Shown in pieces: positions 1 through 9,149 of a DNA stretch of 44,071 bases. Made by a program: the position numbers and the translations under genes. The stretch is from assembly GCA_029266835.1 (NCBI GenBank), contig JAQSWD010000009.1, positions 1 to 44,071 of the forward strand. The letters are read 5' to 3'. This DNA comes from Steroidobacteraceae bacterium. Lineage in GTDB: Bacteria; Pseudomonadota; Gammaproteobacteria; Steroidobacterales; Steroidobacteraceae. Position 1 is the first letter of the stretch. Every line of letters starts with the position of its first letter. The notes below the pieces were generated by a model. The model was not told the DNA's origin. It saw only the letters and a program-made list of their open reading frames with translations, and did not search any database.

Positions 1-99
1 ATCCCGCAGCGCCTGCAGGCCGTACGAATCGAAATCGTCCATGCGCGTACCCTTGAGCCCGTTCGCGGTCATCGCCTGGTCGAACTGGAACCGAGCGCG
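1..99. repeat. Terminal overlap, identical to 43973-44071
   Basis: The first 99 bases are identical to the last 99. Both copies lie inside the same minus-strand gene in the same frame, so this is most simply an assembly overlap of a circular or circularly permuted molecule, not a true terminal repeat. Removing one copy gives a 43,972-bp circle. Confidence 0.95.
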
Positions 100-2448
100 G
101 TTCTCGAATTCGTCATCAGGCATGCCCCACGGCTTCAGGACGCGCCCGTTTCCGTTGAAATCCGACACGCCACCGGTCACGGCCTCAAGTGCTTCGCGCG
201 AAATCTTCGTGTCCAGGTCTGGCGACAGGATGCCGCGCTCGCTGGCCTTGCCGGCGTAGTACGCGCGGAACGCCTGGAACGCAGCGCCGTAGCCGGCAGC
301 GTCCCCACGGAACGACTCGCCGACGAAATCGGCGAACTCGCGCTCCATGTCGCTGTCCTTCGGCATCGGGAAATTCCCGCCCCGGCCGTCCTGCTTCTTC
401 GCGGCTGCGTTCGGGTTCAGGATCTGCTCGCCCTGGATGATCGTTGTTGCCACGCCACGCGGGGTGAGCGTAGAGCCATCCTTGAACCAGCCAGCGCCAA
501 CCGTGACCCCCGTGTCCTTCCCGAGGATCGAGCCAGCAACCGCAGTCACCGGGCTGTCCGGCGCAATCTGCGCCATCATCGAGCGGTACGCAGCCGGGTC
601 CGACACGCTGCGGCGGATCGTGTTCAGGTAGTCGACCTTCGCCGCTGCCGGGAACTTCGACATCACCTCGGTCATCTGCCGGGTTTCCTGGTCGGTCATC
701 AGTCGGAACGGCGTGCTGTACTGCTGATTCATCATCTTCGCAGTGGCTACGCGGTTCGCGAGTTCAGCGCCGAATGCTTCCGTGTTGTTGAAATCCAACG
801 GTTGCGCATTGCTCAGGCCGGCGCGCATCGCGTACGCCTGCGGGTCTTTCTGCTGCTGCTCGATGACGGCCTTCGCCGCCGCGATGCGCACCTGGTTTCG
901 ACGGTCGGCGGCGGCATAGCCCTCACCGCTGACAGCGGCAATCGCAGCCGTCTCGGCTTGAGCCTTCTGCAGGATGCCCTGGATCTGCTCCGGCGGCAGG
1001 GTCTGGAACCGAGCGACGTCGGACGCCATGTCGCGCGAGCTGCGGTACTCCTGGAACCGACGTTGCCCGTCAGCCCCGTACGCGCGGTCGAAATCCTGCG
1101 GCCCCATGTTGAACGGGTCCATCTTCCCGTCAGCGTGCATCGCCGTGGCATCAGCCAGCCGGCGGTTCATGTCCGACTCGTTCTGTGCCTGGCGCTGTTT
1201 CATGCGCGAATCAGCGGCGGCCAGCAGGGCCTCGCGCTGCTCGAACGGCAGAGTCTCGAACGTGGCCGGCCCCATGCGCGCGGGCGTCGTGCCGGTAGAC
1301 GCGCTGTCCTCGCGCGCTGGCGCCATCTCGACAACCGCGCCGCCGGCCTTCGCGCTGATCTTCGTGACGTAGTTCTTCGTCTCGTCCGGCATGTGCGACA
1401 GCCAGTCGGCGCCGTGCTTCCTGACGGCATCGTTCACCCGCCCCGGGCCAGCGTTGTACGCCGCCAACGCTTTAGCCTGGTCGCCGCCGTACTCAGTCAG
1501 CATGGCCGTCAGGTAGTCGCGCCCGAACCGCATGTACTCGGCTTTCGACTGGTCGCGGAGCGGAGCTACGCCGTATCCTGGGTCTTCCCCGGTACGCGGC
1601 ATCACCTGCGTCACGCCCTGCGCGCCGGCCGTCGACGTCAACAACTTGCCATCCGCCGTGGTATGCACCCCGCCCGACTCCTGGCCGACGACTGCGGTGA
1701 ACAGGCGATCGAACGGGACGGCCTCGCGCGTCACGACGGTAGGATCACCGCCGGTTGGAACGCGCCGCTTCGCAAGGAACGCCACGGGGTCGCGCTCGAG
1801 CTCGCCGCGCTCCACGGCATACGCCATGTCCTGCGTGTACTTCTGGCCGATCTCGAGCTTTTTCCCCTCGGGAATACCCTTCATCGCGCCGAGCGTTGCC
1901 AGGCGGCGGGCCTTCACCTCGTCGAGTCGTGACGGGTCGCGGTAGACGATGTCCTCGTCCGCCTTCATGCCGACAGTGGTTTCGGACACCATCGCGCCGA
2001 GCGTCGCCTTGTCCTGGAACTCATAGGCGCTCATCTGCAGGCGCGCGCCCATCGACGCCGTGCTGCGTTCAAAGAACTGGCGCGACCGCTCGGTGGGCAG
2101 ATCCTTGATCGTCTTGGCCTTCCAGGCGTCGAAGTCTTTCGAGATGCCTTCGCGCAGATCAGGGTCGCCCGGCTTCCAGTTCTTCGTGCGCTCGTCGTAC
2201 TGCTGCTGCCAGTGGACATCCCCCTGAGACAACACGTTCGCCACTGTCACGGCGGCGCGGTCCTCGGTTTTCTGTTCCTCGATGCGGTTGCGCATCTCCT
2301 CATTCGCAGCGAGCTGACCGCCAACCTGCTGGATGTCCTGAGACAACTGCGCGGCGGCGCCGGCAATCGGAGACTGGCCGGAAATGCGCCCGCCCTGCAC
2401 CTGGCCCGAAAGCTGGGTGCGTTGTTCGTATACGGGGATTCGCGCCAT
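1..2448 (-). CDS. Ejection (internal virion) protein with SLT lytic transglycosylase domain, 3' part cut by window edge
   Basis: Starts at ATG 2448 (MARIPVYEQRTQLSG) and stays open to base 1; through the 99-bp overlap it continues to a stop at 43724, 898 aa in all. A soluble lytic transglycosylase-like domain lies at about residues 245-345: catalytic Glu in VVGQESGG (about 254), the STAGAQGVTQVMP segment, and AYNAGPG at about 329. Such domains cleave peptidoglycan locally so that a short-tailed phage can pass DNA through the cell wall. The rest is long, polar and helix-rich with Gln/Ala-rich N-terminal heptads, as in podovirus internal core proteins of the T7 gp16 type. It sits between a small virion protein (2459-2920) and two further ejection proteins. 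Role is inferred from the domain and position. Confidence 0.9.
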   Translation of the reverse strand, partial: MARIPVYEQRTQLSGQVQGGRISGQSPIAGAAAQLSQDIQQVGGQLAANEEMRNRIEEQKTEDRAAVTVANVLSQGDVHWQQQYDERTKNWKPGDPDLREGISKDFDAWKAKTIKDLPTERSRQFFERSTASMGARLQMSAYEFQDKATLGAMVSETTVGMKADEDIVYRDPSRLDEVKARRLATLGAMKGIPEGKKLEIGQKYTQDMAYAVERGELERDPVAFLAKRRVPTGGDPTVVTREAVPFDRLFTAVVGQESGGVHTTADGKLLTSTAGAQGVTQVMPRTGEDPGYGVAPLRDQSKAEYMRFGRDYLTAMLTEYGGDQAKALAAYNAGPGRVNDAVRKHGADWLSHMPDETKNYVTKISAKAGGAVVEMAPAREDSASTGTTPARMGPATFETLPFEQREALLAAADSRMKQRQAQNESDMNRRLADATAMHADGKMDPFNMGPQDFDRAYGADGQRRFQEYRSSRDMASDVARFQTLPPEQIQGILQKAQAETAAIAAVSGEGYAAADRRNQVRIAAAKAVIEQQQKDPQAYAMRAGLSNAQPLDFNNTEAFGAELANRVATAKMMNQQYSTPFRLMTDQETRQMTEVMSKFPAAAKVDYLNTIRRSVSDPAAYRSMMAQIAPDSPVTAVAGSILGKDTGVTVGAGWFKDGSTLTPRGVATTIIQGEQILNPNAAAKKQDGRGGNFPMPKDSDMEREFADFVGESFRGDAAGYGAAFQAFRAYYAGKASERGILSPDLDTKISREALEAVTGGVSDFNGNGRVLKPWGMPDDEFENRARFQFDQAMTANGLKGTRMDDFDSYGLQALRD

Positions 2449-2458
2449 AGTATTCCGA

Positions 2459-2920
2459 TCAGTTCAGACTGCCAGCTTTTGGCTTATTGTAGTTGGCATA
2501 CCCCTTGCCGGCCCCGCCAGCGATCGAGGCTGCGGCCCCGAAATAGCCGGCCTGCTGGGCGAGTTTCCCGCTGTACCGCGCACCCTGCGCCGAGTTCTGT
2601 GCGCTGACGTTCCCGAGCTCGCCCTCATACCGGATGTTCAGCGCATCCATCTCGGCCGAGTACAGGGATTCTTTGAAGATGTCCGCAGCCGAGCCCGTCA
2701 TGCCGACGCCAGATTCGCCGATCGCCGCGAGCTGCCGGCCCTGGAACGCGCGAGCGCGCTTGCGCTGCTGCTCCTCATTCGAGCCCGCGTTACGGCGCGC
2801 CAGCAGTCCGTTCTGCTCGTCGACCTGGGCCTGGTACTCCTGGGCGTTCTTCTGCGCCTTGCCGGCCGCAACCGCCCCCACCACTGCCACAACGGCAGCG
2901 GCCACGAATGCGTAACTCAT
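2459..2920 (-). CDS. Small internal virion protein (T7 gp14-like position), 153 aa
   Basis: Begins with an Ala/Val-rich hydrophobic segment (residues 3-20, AFVAAAVVAVVGAVAAG), followed by an Ala/Gln/Arg-rich helical middle and a Gly/Ala-rich C-terminal part (GYFGAAASIAGGAGKG). This build, a hydrophobic N-terminus plus amphipathic helices directly upstream of the large ejection proteins, is that of the smallest podovirus core protein, which inserts in the outer membrane during ejection. ATG at 2920 overlaps the upstream stop (ATGA) and follows a GGGGGTGA ribosome site. Function is inferred from position and build. Confidence 0.7.
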   Translation of the reverse strand: MSYAFVAAAVVAVVGAVAAGKAQKNAQEYQAQVDEQNGLLARRNAGSNEEQQRKRARAFQGRQLAAIGESGVGMTGSAADIFKESLYSAEMDALNIRYEGELGNVSAQNSAQGARYSGKLAQQAGYFGAAASIAGGAGKGYANYNKPKAGSLN

Positions 2921-3402
2921 GCGTCACCCCCAGTCAGCGCCGGCTGTCCGCCCGGCAGATCCAGAACCTGCTCGCTCGCGTGGTCAATCACATCGGCCTC
3001 GATCTCTGCCGGGTCCGTCTTGTCGTCGGCGTTCACATGCACTGTCGTCCAGACGGTATCTGCGTGCGCGTATCCGACGCGCTTGGTGCCAGGTAGGGAC
3101 ATGAACGTGTATGGCGCGCGAATCCGCTTCATGCCTTCTTCGGTCCATACCGTGATGTCGCCGGCCGAGATGATGTTCATGTGCGCCGTCTTGTGCGTCT
3201 TGCCTGTCAGCATCACGCCGGCAGGGATCGTCAGCTCGCGCATGTAGACGCCTGGCGCGAAGTGATGCCGCAGCGGAAGCGAATCTGTCACTTGTGGCAT
3301 CTGCGCAAGCTCGCGCTCGAGCCGCTGGATCTGCTCGCGCGTGGGGACGAAACTCCCCGTGTGTACGATGCCGCCCTGGTCGGCCTGCACAATCTCGCTC
3401 AT
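2917..3402 (-). CDS. Cupin-like small virion or assembly protein, 161 aa
   Basis: Residues 45-130 look like a single small beta-barrel (HHFAPGVYMRELTIPAGVML then KTHKTAHMNIISAGDITVW), which resembles the cupin pattern of a His-containing first motif and a Gly-rich turn. Proteins of this kind occur beside tail genes of BPP-1-like and other podoviruses. Nothing shows an enzymatic substrate. ATGA overlaps at both ends place it in one translational chain with the tail genes. It could be structural and not metal-binding. Confidence 0.6.
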   Translation of the reverse strand: MSEIVQADQGGIVHTGSFVPTREQIQRLERELAQMPQVTDSLPLRHHFAPGVYMRELTIPAGVMLTGKTHKTAHMNIISAGDITVWTEEGMKRIRAPYTFMSLPGTKRVGYAHADTVWTTVHVNADDKTDPAEIEADVIDHASEQVLDLPGGQPALTGGDA

Positions 3403-3821
3403 TTCACCCTCGCATACAAATCGAAGTCCCGGCCATCAGGCGAGAACGCCCGCATGCGGCCCTCGCGCTCGAACCCGAGCATCTGCACCCATCGGTGGCC
3501 GGCAGCGAACCCGGCGTCTACGAACGTCTCGATTCGCCTGAGCCTGGACTGAGCCAGGAACCCGACAGCCGCCCGATGGATAGCCGTCATGTGCCGTCCG
3601 GCGTCAGCCGATACAAGCGCCCACAGAATGCCGCGATTGTCCCACGGTTCGATGCAGCCAGCGCAACCGACGACGCGCCCATCGACGAGTGCCGTGAACG
3701 CCTGGCCCTGCAAAAGCTGCTCGGCGTAACCAGGCGTGCGGATGTCGCCGCCCATGTACGCCTGCCCGGCCTGCAACTCAAGCGCAGCCAGGTGCTCAGC
3801 ACGGAGCGGGGCGAACCGCAT
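3399..3821 (-). CDS. GNAT-fold N-acetyltransferase-like protein (T7 gp13-like position), 140 aa
   Basis: Starts at ATG 3821 in a TGATG junction with the preceding tail gene; a longer reading from 3932 would overlap that gene by over 100 bases and is less likely. The strands FTALVDGRVVGCAGCI, GILWALVSADAG, the helix HRAAVGFLAQSRLRRIETFVDAG and RWVQMLGFEREGRMRAF follow the GNAT order, although the usual acetyl-CoA loop (Q/RxxGxG/A) is degenerate (DAGRHM). T7 gp13 and relatives at this location share this fold and aid virion assembly, so an assembly role is as likely as catalysis. Confidence 0.7.
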   Translation of the reverse strand: MRFAPLRAEHLAALELQAGQAYMGGDIRTPGYAEQLLQGQAFTALVDGRVVGCAGCIEPWDNRGILWALVSADAGRHMTAIHRAAVGFLAQSRLRRIETFVDAGFAAGHRWVQMLGFEREGRMRAFSPDGRDFDLYARVK

Positions 3822-6124
3822 CAGCGCGAATCCTGCGTCATAACTTGCGGCATAACAGCGGCGATAACCGATTTTGTCGGCTGATCGTTGACATACATGA
3901 CGTAACCGTCCGTGTCGTAGCCGTTCGGCCACTGCAGCGGCATGTCCCCACTGTAGAGCGGCGTTGCCTGACCCATCGGCGCGCTGCTGTCTCGGAACTG
4001 CACATAGTCCAGGTTCTGCTCATCCGCCCCGAACTTCCCGCCTCCTGTCTCGATGAACCGAAGGACGACCTTATGCAGGCGCTTCGTCTTGCCCTGCGCG
4101 GTTCCGTCCTGGGCACCAGCCTCGATTCGCATCGAGCGCCACTTGCACGGGGCCGCGAACCCGATGTGCGCGACGTAGTGTTCAGCCTGCAGCGTGATCG
4201 AGCCACCGGACACAACGCGGTCAGGGTGCGGCGCGCCATCGGCCAGGATCTGAACCGTAGCGCCGTTCAGGTGATCGAGCCCGGAGACGGTCGTGAAGCC
4301 GAGCGCTGAAGAAACAGACGAGCCGCCGTCGACATAAAATTGGCTGTACTCGGGCCGGCGGCCGATCGGGTCTGTGAAGGAATCCCAGGCGCCATTCGGA
4401 TGCGGCTGCTCCATGACCTCGATGAACTGCTTGAACGTGCCGCTGACGTTTCGACGAACGCACAGCCACAGTTCATTGCGCGCCCCGTCAATCGACGGCA
4501 TCGTGGCAATCGACTTTACGCGCGCAGGAGCGGAAGCCCCGCCGCTGAAATAGTCGCCGCCGATTGGGTGTCGATGCCACGCGCGCACTTCCTGCTCGTT
4601 ATTCCAGGTGAACCCGACAATCCGTCCGTCCGCGCGCAAGCACCACACGATCGGATCCGGCTCTTGCGCGAGGTCGATGTCGATGATCCCGGTTTTCGTG
4701 ACGTGCTCTGCCAGCACCGTCGTATCGGTCGACTTGTACCCGTCCGACCCGAAGTCATAAAAAATCTCACGCGCTTTCAGGCCTGCCCGCTGGATGAACA
4801 GCGTGCTATCCCCGAGCGTGATCGGCGTGATTGCCCTCGAGCCGTACTGAGACTGCAGGCGAACGCGCACATTACCCGGACCAAGCGGGTCGCCGTTCTG
4901 CAGCTCGCCCAGCGTGAACTCGCCGCCGGCCGTGCCGATCAGCAGCTCCTTGCCTGGCATCAGCCACTGCACATCGTTGATCGTTCCCGACTGGATCGTC
5001 AGGTTGATCGCCATGTCGTCGGTGACCTGGCCGAAGTTCTTTGGCGAGAAGTTGTTGAACTCAGCCGACACGGACGACCACACATTCTGGCCTCGCGCGA
5101 ACCAGATGCGCTCGCGGTGGAACGCCACGCACGACGGGTAGGTTTTCGTGCCCGCAGCGGTGGTGCGCCATGCGCTGAACGCCCAGCGAGTGGAAGCGTT
5201 GCCGGCGGATACGACCTGAGCCGGCAGGCGGTCGACGACCGTTCCCGTAACCACTGTCGGGCTCGTGTAGCCGGTAATCTGCACGTATCCGTAGCCGGGG
5301 TCCGTGTACTGCCAGGCCACGGCATCGCCGTCGTACAGGGTGCCCTCGGTGTGAACCGGCCTGTTCGTGCCGGTGACGCCCGCCGTAGTGGCGACGTAGT
5401 TCTTCCCGTCAGACCGGCGGCGATCGCCGATCGCGACCGTCTTGGCGACTTCCCAGGCTGCGACGCTGTCGACAAGCTGGGACTCCAGGTAGATCTGCGT
5501 GCCGACGTCGTTCGCGGAGAAGATTCCGGCCGAAGCGGTCAGCGTAACGGCGCCAGTCTCGGCGGATGCGTAGACCGTCGTCGCGGTGTCGTTCAACGAT
5601 TCCCAGGGGCCGCCACGGTTCACGAACGGCACGAACGAGAACGACGTCGGCGATGTTCGCCGCAGCTCATACGGCGGGTGGTTCGGCGACGTGATGTAGA
5701 GCACGTCCGCAGACTGGGCGAACCGCAGCCCACAGGTGTCATCGTCGTTGTAAATGTCGTCGGACGTGTACGGCGTCACCACCTCGACCGGCACGCCAGC
5801 CACTTCGACCAAGCCGCGCTCGGGGAATACACCCGTGCTTGGCACGTTCGCGAAAAACCGGATGTAGCCTGGGCCGAACTCGAGCATGTACGTTTGCGTG
5901 ACGGAAAACTCGAACCGGTGGAGGAACACGCGGTCCGTGCCATCCTTCGCCTCGGCCACAAACCGAGTGCCGCCGCGCCGGACGATAGGCCCCTGCACGG
6001 TCGGGATGAAGTTCTCCATCAGCGACGCGCCGCTAGCGTATTTGTTGAAATCGACTCGGCCATCGATCATCGGCGAGAGTTCGCCGGCATTGAGGCTGGT
6101 CGTGATCGGCGATGCCTTAGCCAT
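3821..6124 (-). CDS. Tail tube / nozzle protein (T7 gp12-like tail tubular protein B), 767 aa
   Basis: The N-terminus carries the pattern typical of this podovirus family: LNAGELSPMIDGRVDFNKY, then NFIPTVQGPIVRRGGTRFVAE. The rest is beta-rich with repeated blade-like segments (EKFYDFGSD-type turns, IVWCLRADGRIVGFTWN), consistent with a propeller-like tail nozzle forming the distal end of the DNA channel. It is coupled to the upstream adaptor gene by a TAATG overlap at 6124 and to the downstream GNAT gene by TGATG. Identity is by family resemblance and gene order. Confidence 0.88.
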   Translation of the reverse strand: MAKASPITTSLNAGELSPMIDGRVDFNKYASGASLMENFIPTVQGPIVRRGGTRFVAEAKDGTDRVFLHRFEFSVTQTYMLEFGPGYIRFFANVPSTGVFPERGLVEVAGVPVEVVTPYTSDDIYNDDDTCGLRFAQSADVLYITSPNHPPYELRRTSPTSFSFVPFVNRGGPWESLNDTATTVYASAETGAVTLTASAGIFSANDVGTQIYLESQLVDSVAAWEVAKTVAIGDRRRSDGKNYVATTAGVTGTNRPVHTEGTLYDGDAVAWQYTDPGYGYVQITGYTSPTVVTGTVVDRLPAQVVSAGNASTRWAFSAWRTTAAGTKTYPSCVAFHRERIWFARGQNVWSSVSAEFNNFSPKNFGQVTDDMAINLTIQSGTINDVQWLMPGKELLIGTAGGEFTLGELQNGDPLGPGNVRVRLQSQYGSRAITPITLGDSTLFIQRAGLKAREIFYDFGSDGYKSTDTTVLAEHVTKTGIIDIDLAQEPDPIVWCLRADGRIVGFTWNNEQEVRAWHRHPIGGDYFSGGASAPARVKSIATMPSIDGARNELWLCVRRNVSGTFKQFIEVMEQPHPNGAWDSFTDPIGRRPEYSQFYVDGGSSVSSALGFTTVSGLDHLNGATVQILADGAPHPDRVVSGGSITLQAEHYVAHIGFAAPCKWRSMRIEAGAQDGTAQGKTKRLHKVVLRFIETGGGKFGADEQNLDYVQFRDSSAPMGQATPLYSGDMPLQWPNGYDTDGYVMYVNDQPTKSVIAAVMPQVMTQDSR

Positions 6125-6738
6125 TACGCACCCCCGACGTAGCCGTACGAGCTATCCCCTTCACGGGCGGCGAGCCACGACCCATCCGGCAGCGCGTCCG
6201 GCGGGTTCTCGATTGCGTCCTGGCGCATGGCCTCGTCGCGCGCGAACTTGTACTCGTCGCGCATGTCGGCTTTCTTCTGATTCGATTGCGTGATCGGCTC
6301 GCACGCTTCCCAGGCAAGCTTGCACGCGAACATCTCGGCGAACAGCGGGTCGAACAGCGTCGGGTCTGTCACGCGCGAGACATAGCGGATGCGCAGCGGG
6401 GCCGCGAAGTTGCACAGGATTCGACCGCCCTCGACGGCCCACGTTGGCTGGCCGACCGAACCGCGCACGTAATAGTCGTTCACCTGCACCAGGTGCAGAC
6501 AGTCGGACGGCAGCGGGTACTGGAGTTCATAGCCCCACGGCGGGGCCTGCACCAGGGCCGACAGCGATGCGCGCTTCATCGCGAATTTCCAACGGTAGCG
6601 CCGGAGCTCGGAGTCGCGCACGTCCTCGAACATCGAGTTGATTGTGCGGGCCTGCGCGCTGGCGTCCGCGAGCGACAGGATACGACTGGCGCCCAGCTTC
6701 GTTAGCGCGCGGTTTGCGATAGAAACGTTTGACGCCAT
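6124..6738 (-). CDS. Tail adaptor (T7 gp11-like tail tubular protein A), 204 aa
   Basis: Contains the family pattern IANRALTKLGASRILSLAD near residue 6, followed by a helix (ARTINSMFEDVRDSELRRY), then WGYELQYPLPSDCLHLVQV and a C-terminal helical part. These proteins form a ring joining the portal to the tail nozzle. The start is ATG 6738, preceded by GGGAGGG at a good distance; an upstream in-frame start at 6843 would run into the neighbouring gene's end and lacks support. It forms a pair with the nozzle gene. Confidence 0.88.
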   Translation of the reverse strand: MASNVSIANRALTKLGASRILSLADASAQARTINSMFEDVRDSELRRYRWKFAMKRASLSALVQAPPWGYELQYPLPSDCLHLVQVNDYYVRGSVGQPTWAVEGGRILCNFAAPLRIRYVSRVTDPTLFDPLFAEMFACKLAWEACEPITQSNQKKADMRDEYKFARDEAMRQDAIENPPDALPDGSWLAAREGDSSYGYVGGA

Positions 6739-6775
6739 TTCAGGCCCTCCCCGGAGATGCCCGATTCTAAGGCAT

Positions 6776-6803
6776 AGGGGCCGGCGTATACTGCCCGGCC
6801 CCT
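6776..6803 (-). terminator. GC-rich perfect hairpin after the propeller-like tail gene
   Basis: Nine-base arms AGGGGCCGG (6776-6784) and CCGGCCCCT (6795-6803) pair perfectly around a 10-base loop, starting 8 bases after the stop of 6812-8404. There is no T-run after it on the minus strand, so it may act as a weak terminator or an mRNA-stabilising hairpin between the receptor block and the tail tube genes. Confidence 0.5.
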
Positions 6804-6811
6804 GATGGCGT

Positions 6812-8404
6812 TTACGCTGGGAACAGCCCCGCAGGCAGTGCAATCATGAACTGATTGAACGGCCCGTTAGCCGAGCGGAAGTCCGACCCGAACATGATGC
6901 GCGACAGCGTCCGGTTAGGCGATGCGAGCGGGCTGCTGAAATACCCGCCCCCGCCACTTCCAGCGTCGGCGATCGACTGATGGTGTGCAAGCCGCTTGAC
7001 CACCGGTGACGTCGACGTCAGCTCGACCGCCAGGATCGCGCCGTCGCGCCATACCGTCGTGCCCGGACCTGACTCGAACGTGACAACCGCCCAGCCTGGC
7101 CGCGCGTAGTTCGTGCAGCTAAAGTGCATCGCGTTCGTCGAGCCGGCGTATGCGTTCAGGTTCGGCGACGTGAACACGTGCGCGACGCCGTTACTCAGTC
7201 GGCGCATGTACGTCGATCCCTCGGGCACGTCCATGTACGGCGAGTACGTCGAGCTCACCCACACCTCATTGCCCGCCTTGTCGATCCCGAGGTCGCCGTG
7301 CTGGTTCGTCGTGTCGAGCTGCGTGAACGGGCCGCCCAGCGTGCCACCGTGATACGCGCGCGTGCCGTCCGCCGTGCCGATCGAACGCGCCGCTGCAGCC
7401 GAGAGCGTCAGCCCTGACGAGTAGTTGTTCCAGGCGACGACAGCGTACTGTCCGAGCTGGCTCATGCCCACCCAGTTCGGTTTGTTCGTGGTCACGAGCG
7501 AGGACGTGATCGTGTCCGCGACGCGGTCGTACGTCATCAGGCCGACCATAGCGCCGGCAGACGTCGTCGCCATGAAGCACCAGTACCGCCCGTCATTCGA
7601 TGGCCGGCCCTCGCCGCCCATGCTGAACTTCGTTGCGCTGCTGAACCCTGCCGGCAGACGCCCCGCGAACGTGAACAGCGGCGAGCTCTGGCCCGTCGTG
7701 ATGTCGAGTTCGTAGTACGTCAGGCCGCCGAAGTCGGCCGTATACCAGAGCTTGTTCGGGTCGGTCGGGTGCCAGGTCGGATCGCAGTCGGAACCCACGA
7801 TGCCAGGCATGCGGCCGGCGACGTGCCCAGGCACATTGATATGCGCGAACGTGACCGCGTCGTACAGATGCCAGTAGCTGTTCGATGCAAGCGCAATGAA
7901 CCGCGTCTCGTTGGCGTTCCACATCTGGCGCTTCGAGTAGTCGTTCCGCATGTGCCCGAGCGCGCCGTCAGGGTCCGTCACGTCGTTCGTGCTGGTGACC
8001 ATGAACACCTTCGTGCCGAACACCTGGTCGGTGTACTTCGGGTCCGTGAGCCCGGTGGACTTCGTCAGCGGCTTCACCTGGGTCGGGCGCTGGTAGAACG
8101 TCGTCGAGCTGTCGAGCGCGAACCCTGGCGCGTACAGGCCCTCGACCGGATCAGGTGGCGGCGGCGGGGGTGGCGGCGGCGCAGGAGGTGGAGGAGGCGG
8201 GGCAGGCGGCGGCGGGGGCGGCGGGACGACGATCTCGTCCGCGACGACCCGGTACGACGTGTGCACCGTGTACTGGTGCGTGCCGCCTCGGGCTTCTGCG
8301 TCCGCCTTCGCGCCGGCTTCTGCGAACAGCAGCGTCGTGTATTCCTTCACGAATTCGCCATTGCGCAGCAGCGTGTAAAACTTCGTGATCGTCGTTGTCG
8401 GCAT
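6812..8404 (-). CDS. Putative receptor-interaction protein: N-terminal adaptor, polyproline linker, beta-propeller-like domain, 530 aa
   Basis: Three parts are visible. Residues 1-60 form a small domain (TTTITKFYTLLRNGEFVKEY). Residues about 61-85 are an almost pure proline run broken by single Ala residues. Residues 86-530 are beta-rich with repeated WxxN/D, WHPTDP and WCFMAT segments (for example GSDCDPTWHPTDPNKLWY and GRYWCFMATTSAG) that look like propeller blades. It lies beside a secreted-type hydrolase and an FN3 fibre, suggesting tip or host-surface binding. No catalytic residues are recognisable. A free-standing structural or polysaccharide-binding role is inferred. Confidence 0.6.
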   Translation of the reverse strand: MPTTTITKFYTLLRNGEFVKEYTTLLFAEAGAKADAEARGGTHQYTVHTSYRVVADEIVVPPPPPPPAPPPPPPAPPPPPPPPPDPVEGLYAPGFALDSSTTFYQRPTQVKPLTKSTGLTDPKYTDQVFGTKVFMVTSTNDVTDPDGALGHMRNDYSKRQMWNANETRFIALASNSYWHLYDAVTFAHINVPGHVAGRMPGIVGSDCDPTWHPTDPNKLWYTADFGGLTYYELDITTGQSSPLFTFAGRLPAGFSSATKFSMGGEGRPSNDGRYWCFMATTSAGAMVGLMTYDRVADTITSSLVTTNKPNWVGMSQLGQYAVVAWNNYSSGLTLSAAAARSIGTADGTRAYHGGTLGGPFTQLDTTNQHGDLGIDKAGNEVWVSSTYSPYMDVPEGSTYMRRLSNGVAHVFTSPNLNAYAGSTNAMHFSCTNYARPGWAVVTFESGPGTTVWRDGAILAVELTSTSPVVKRLAHHQSIADAGSGGGGYFSSPLASPNRTLSRIMFGSDFRSANGPFNQFMIALPAGLFPA

Positions 8405-8426
8405 GTGGGTTTCTCCAGGGTTCGAT

Positions 8427-9149
8427 TTAGATCCTGCGAATCCGAGAGATCGCGCGCGCGATGACCGCCGCTTTGATGGCGTGCCCCGAATCCCCGAAGT
8501 GCGTTAAATCCTCCGCACCCCACAACCCGGACGCGACGAACGCTGCCGGGGTCCAGTCGTTCGCCACGTACATCGAGCGGAACGGCTCGGCTGCGGCGAT
8601 GTCGATCAGCATGTCGGCGTACGCGCGGTAACCCTTGCGCATGCGCTCATTGCAGTCAGCGATCGAGGCCATGCGCGAGTTCACCCACGCCTGACCCTGC
8701 CCTGATGGCGCTTCACCGGCCGGCGTCGTGGTCATCGTGATGATGAACAGCTTCGCGCCGGCCGTGGCCGCAGCCGTGCGCCGCGCCGCGCAGTACGTGG
8801 CCCAGGAGCTCATGGCCGCCGTGGCGTTGAAGTTGTTCCCCTTCAGCTCGTTGATGAACTCGTGGATCATCAGCACGTTCAGCCGGGTCGGATCCAGCAG
8901 CGGGTCGACAGATGTCGGCGCGGTCGCCATCATCGTGCCGGCGCCGCTGTTCGTGGCGATGCCCATGCCGGCGACCGACACATTGCTGATCGTCAGCCCC
9001 TTGCCCGCCAGCGGCTGCAGGGTGTTCATCACGGCCGACCAGCGTTTCGAGGTGCTGGTCGTTCCCGCGCCGAACCCGATGCTGTTCGCATGAACGATGA
9101 TCTTCATGCCGGCCGATGCGATCGGCGCCCGAGGATAGCGCCGCAGCAT
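8427..9149 (-). CDS. SGNH/GDSL-like hydrolase in the tail block, 240 aa
   Basis: The SGNH blocks can be followed: block I HANSIGFGAG (about residues 20-29) with the nucleophile Ser in NSIGFG in place of the classical GDS, a Gly in VAGMGI (block II), Asn in IHEFINEL (block III), and the acid-His pair in DLTHFGDSGH (block V). The family hydrolyses esters, often removing acetyl groups from capsule or O-antigen sugars when carried on phage tails. ATG 9149 forms TGATG with the upstream fibre gene, which supports this start; an internal ATG at 9107 (MKIIVHANS) is an alternative. Substrate is unknown. Confidence 0.75.
   Translation of the reverse strand: MLRRYPRAPIASAGMKIIVHANSIGFGAGTTSTSKRWSAVMNTLQPLAGKGLTISNVSVAGMGIATNSGAGTMMATAPTSVDPLLDPTRLNVLMIHEFINELKGNNFNATAAMSSWATYCAARRTAAATAGAKLFIITMTTTPAGEAPSGQGQAWVNSRMASIADCNERMRKGYRAYADMLIDIAAAEPFRSMYVANDWTPAAFVASGLWGAEDLTHFGDSGHAIKAAVIARAISRIRRI

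Noticed and set aside
1-99. True terminal repeat of a linear genome
   Set aside because: The repeat lies in frame inside one gene that becomes intact only when the ends are joined, and 99 bp is typical of an assembler overlap.
802-1932. Long plus-strand frame opposite the transglycosylase gene
   Set aside because: It is the Arg/Leu/Ala-rich shadow of the minus-strand gene, whose protein has clear SLT motifs.
4340-6142. 600-codon plus-strand frame opposite the tail nozzle gene
   Set aside because: Composition is Arg/Val/His-rich with no motif; the opposite strand encodes a recognised tail protein with coupled starts.
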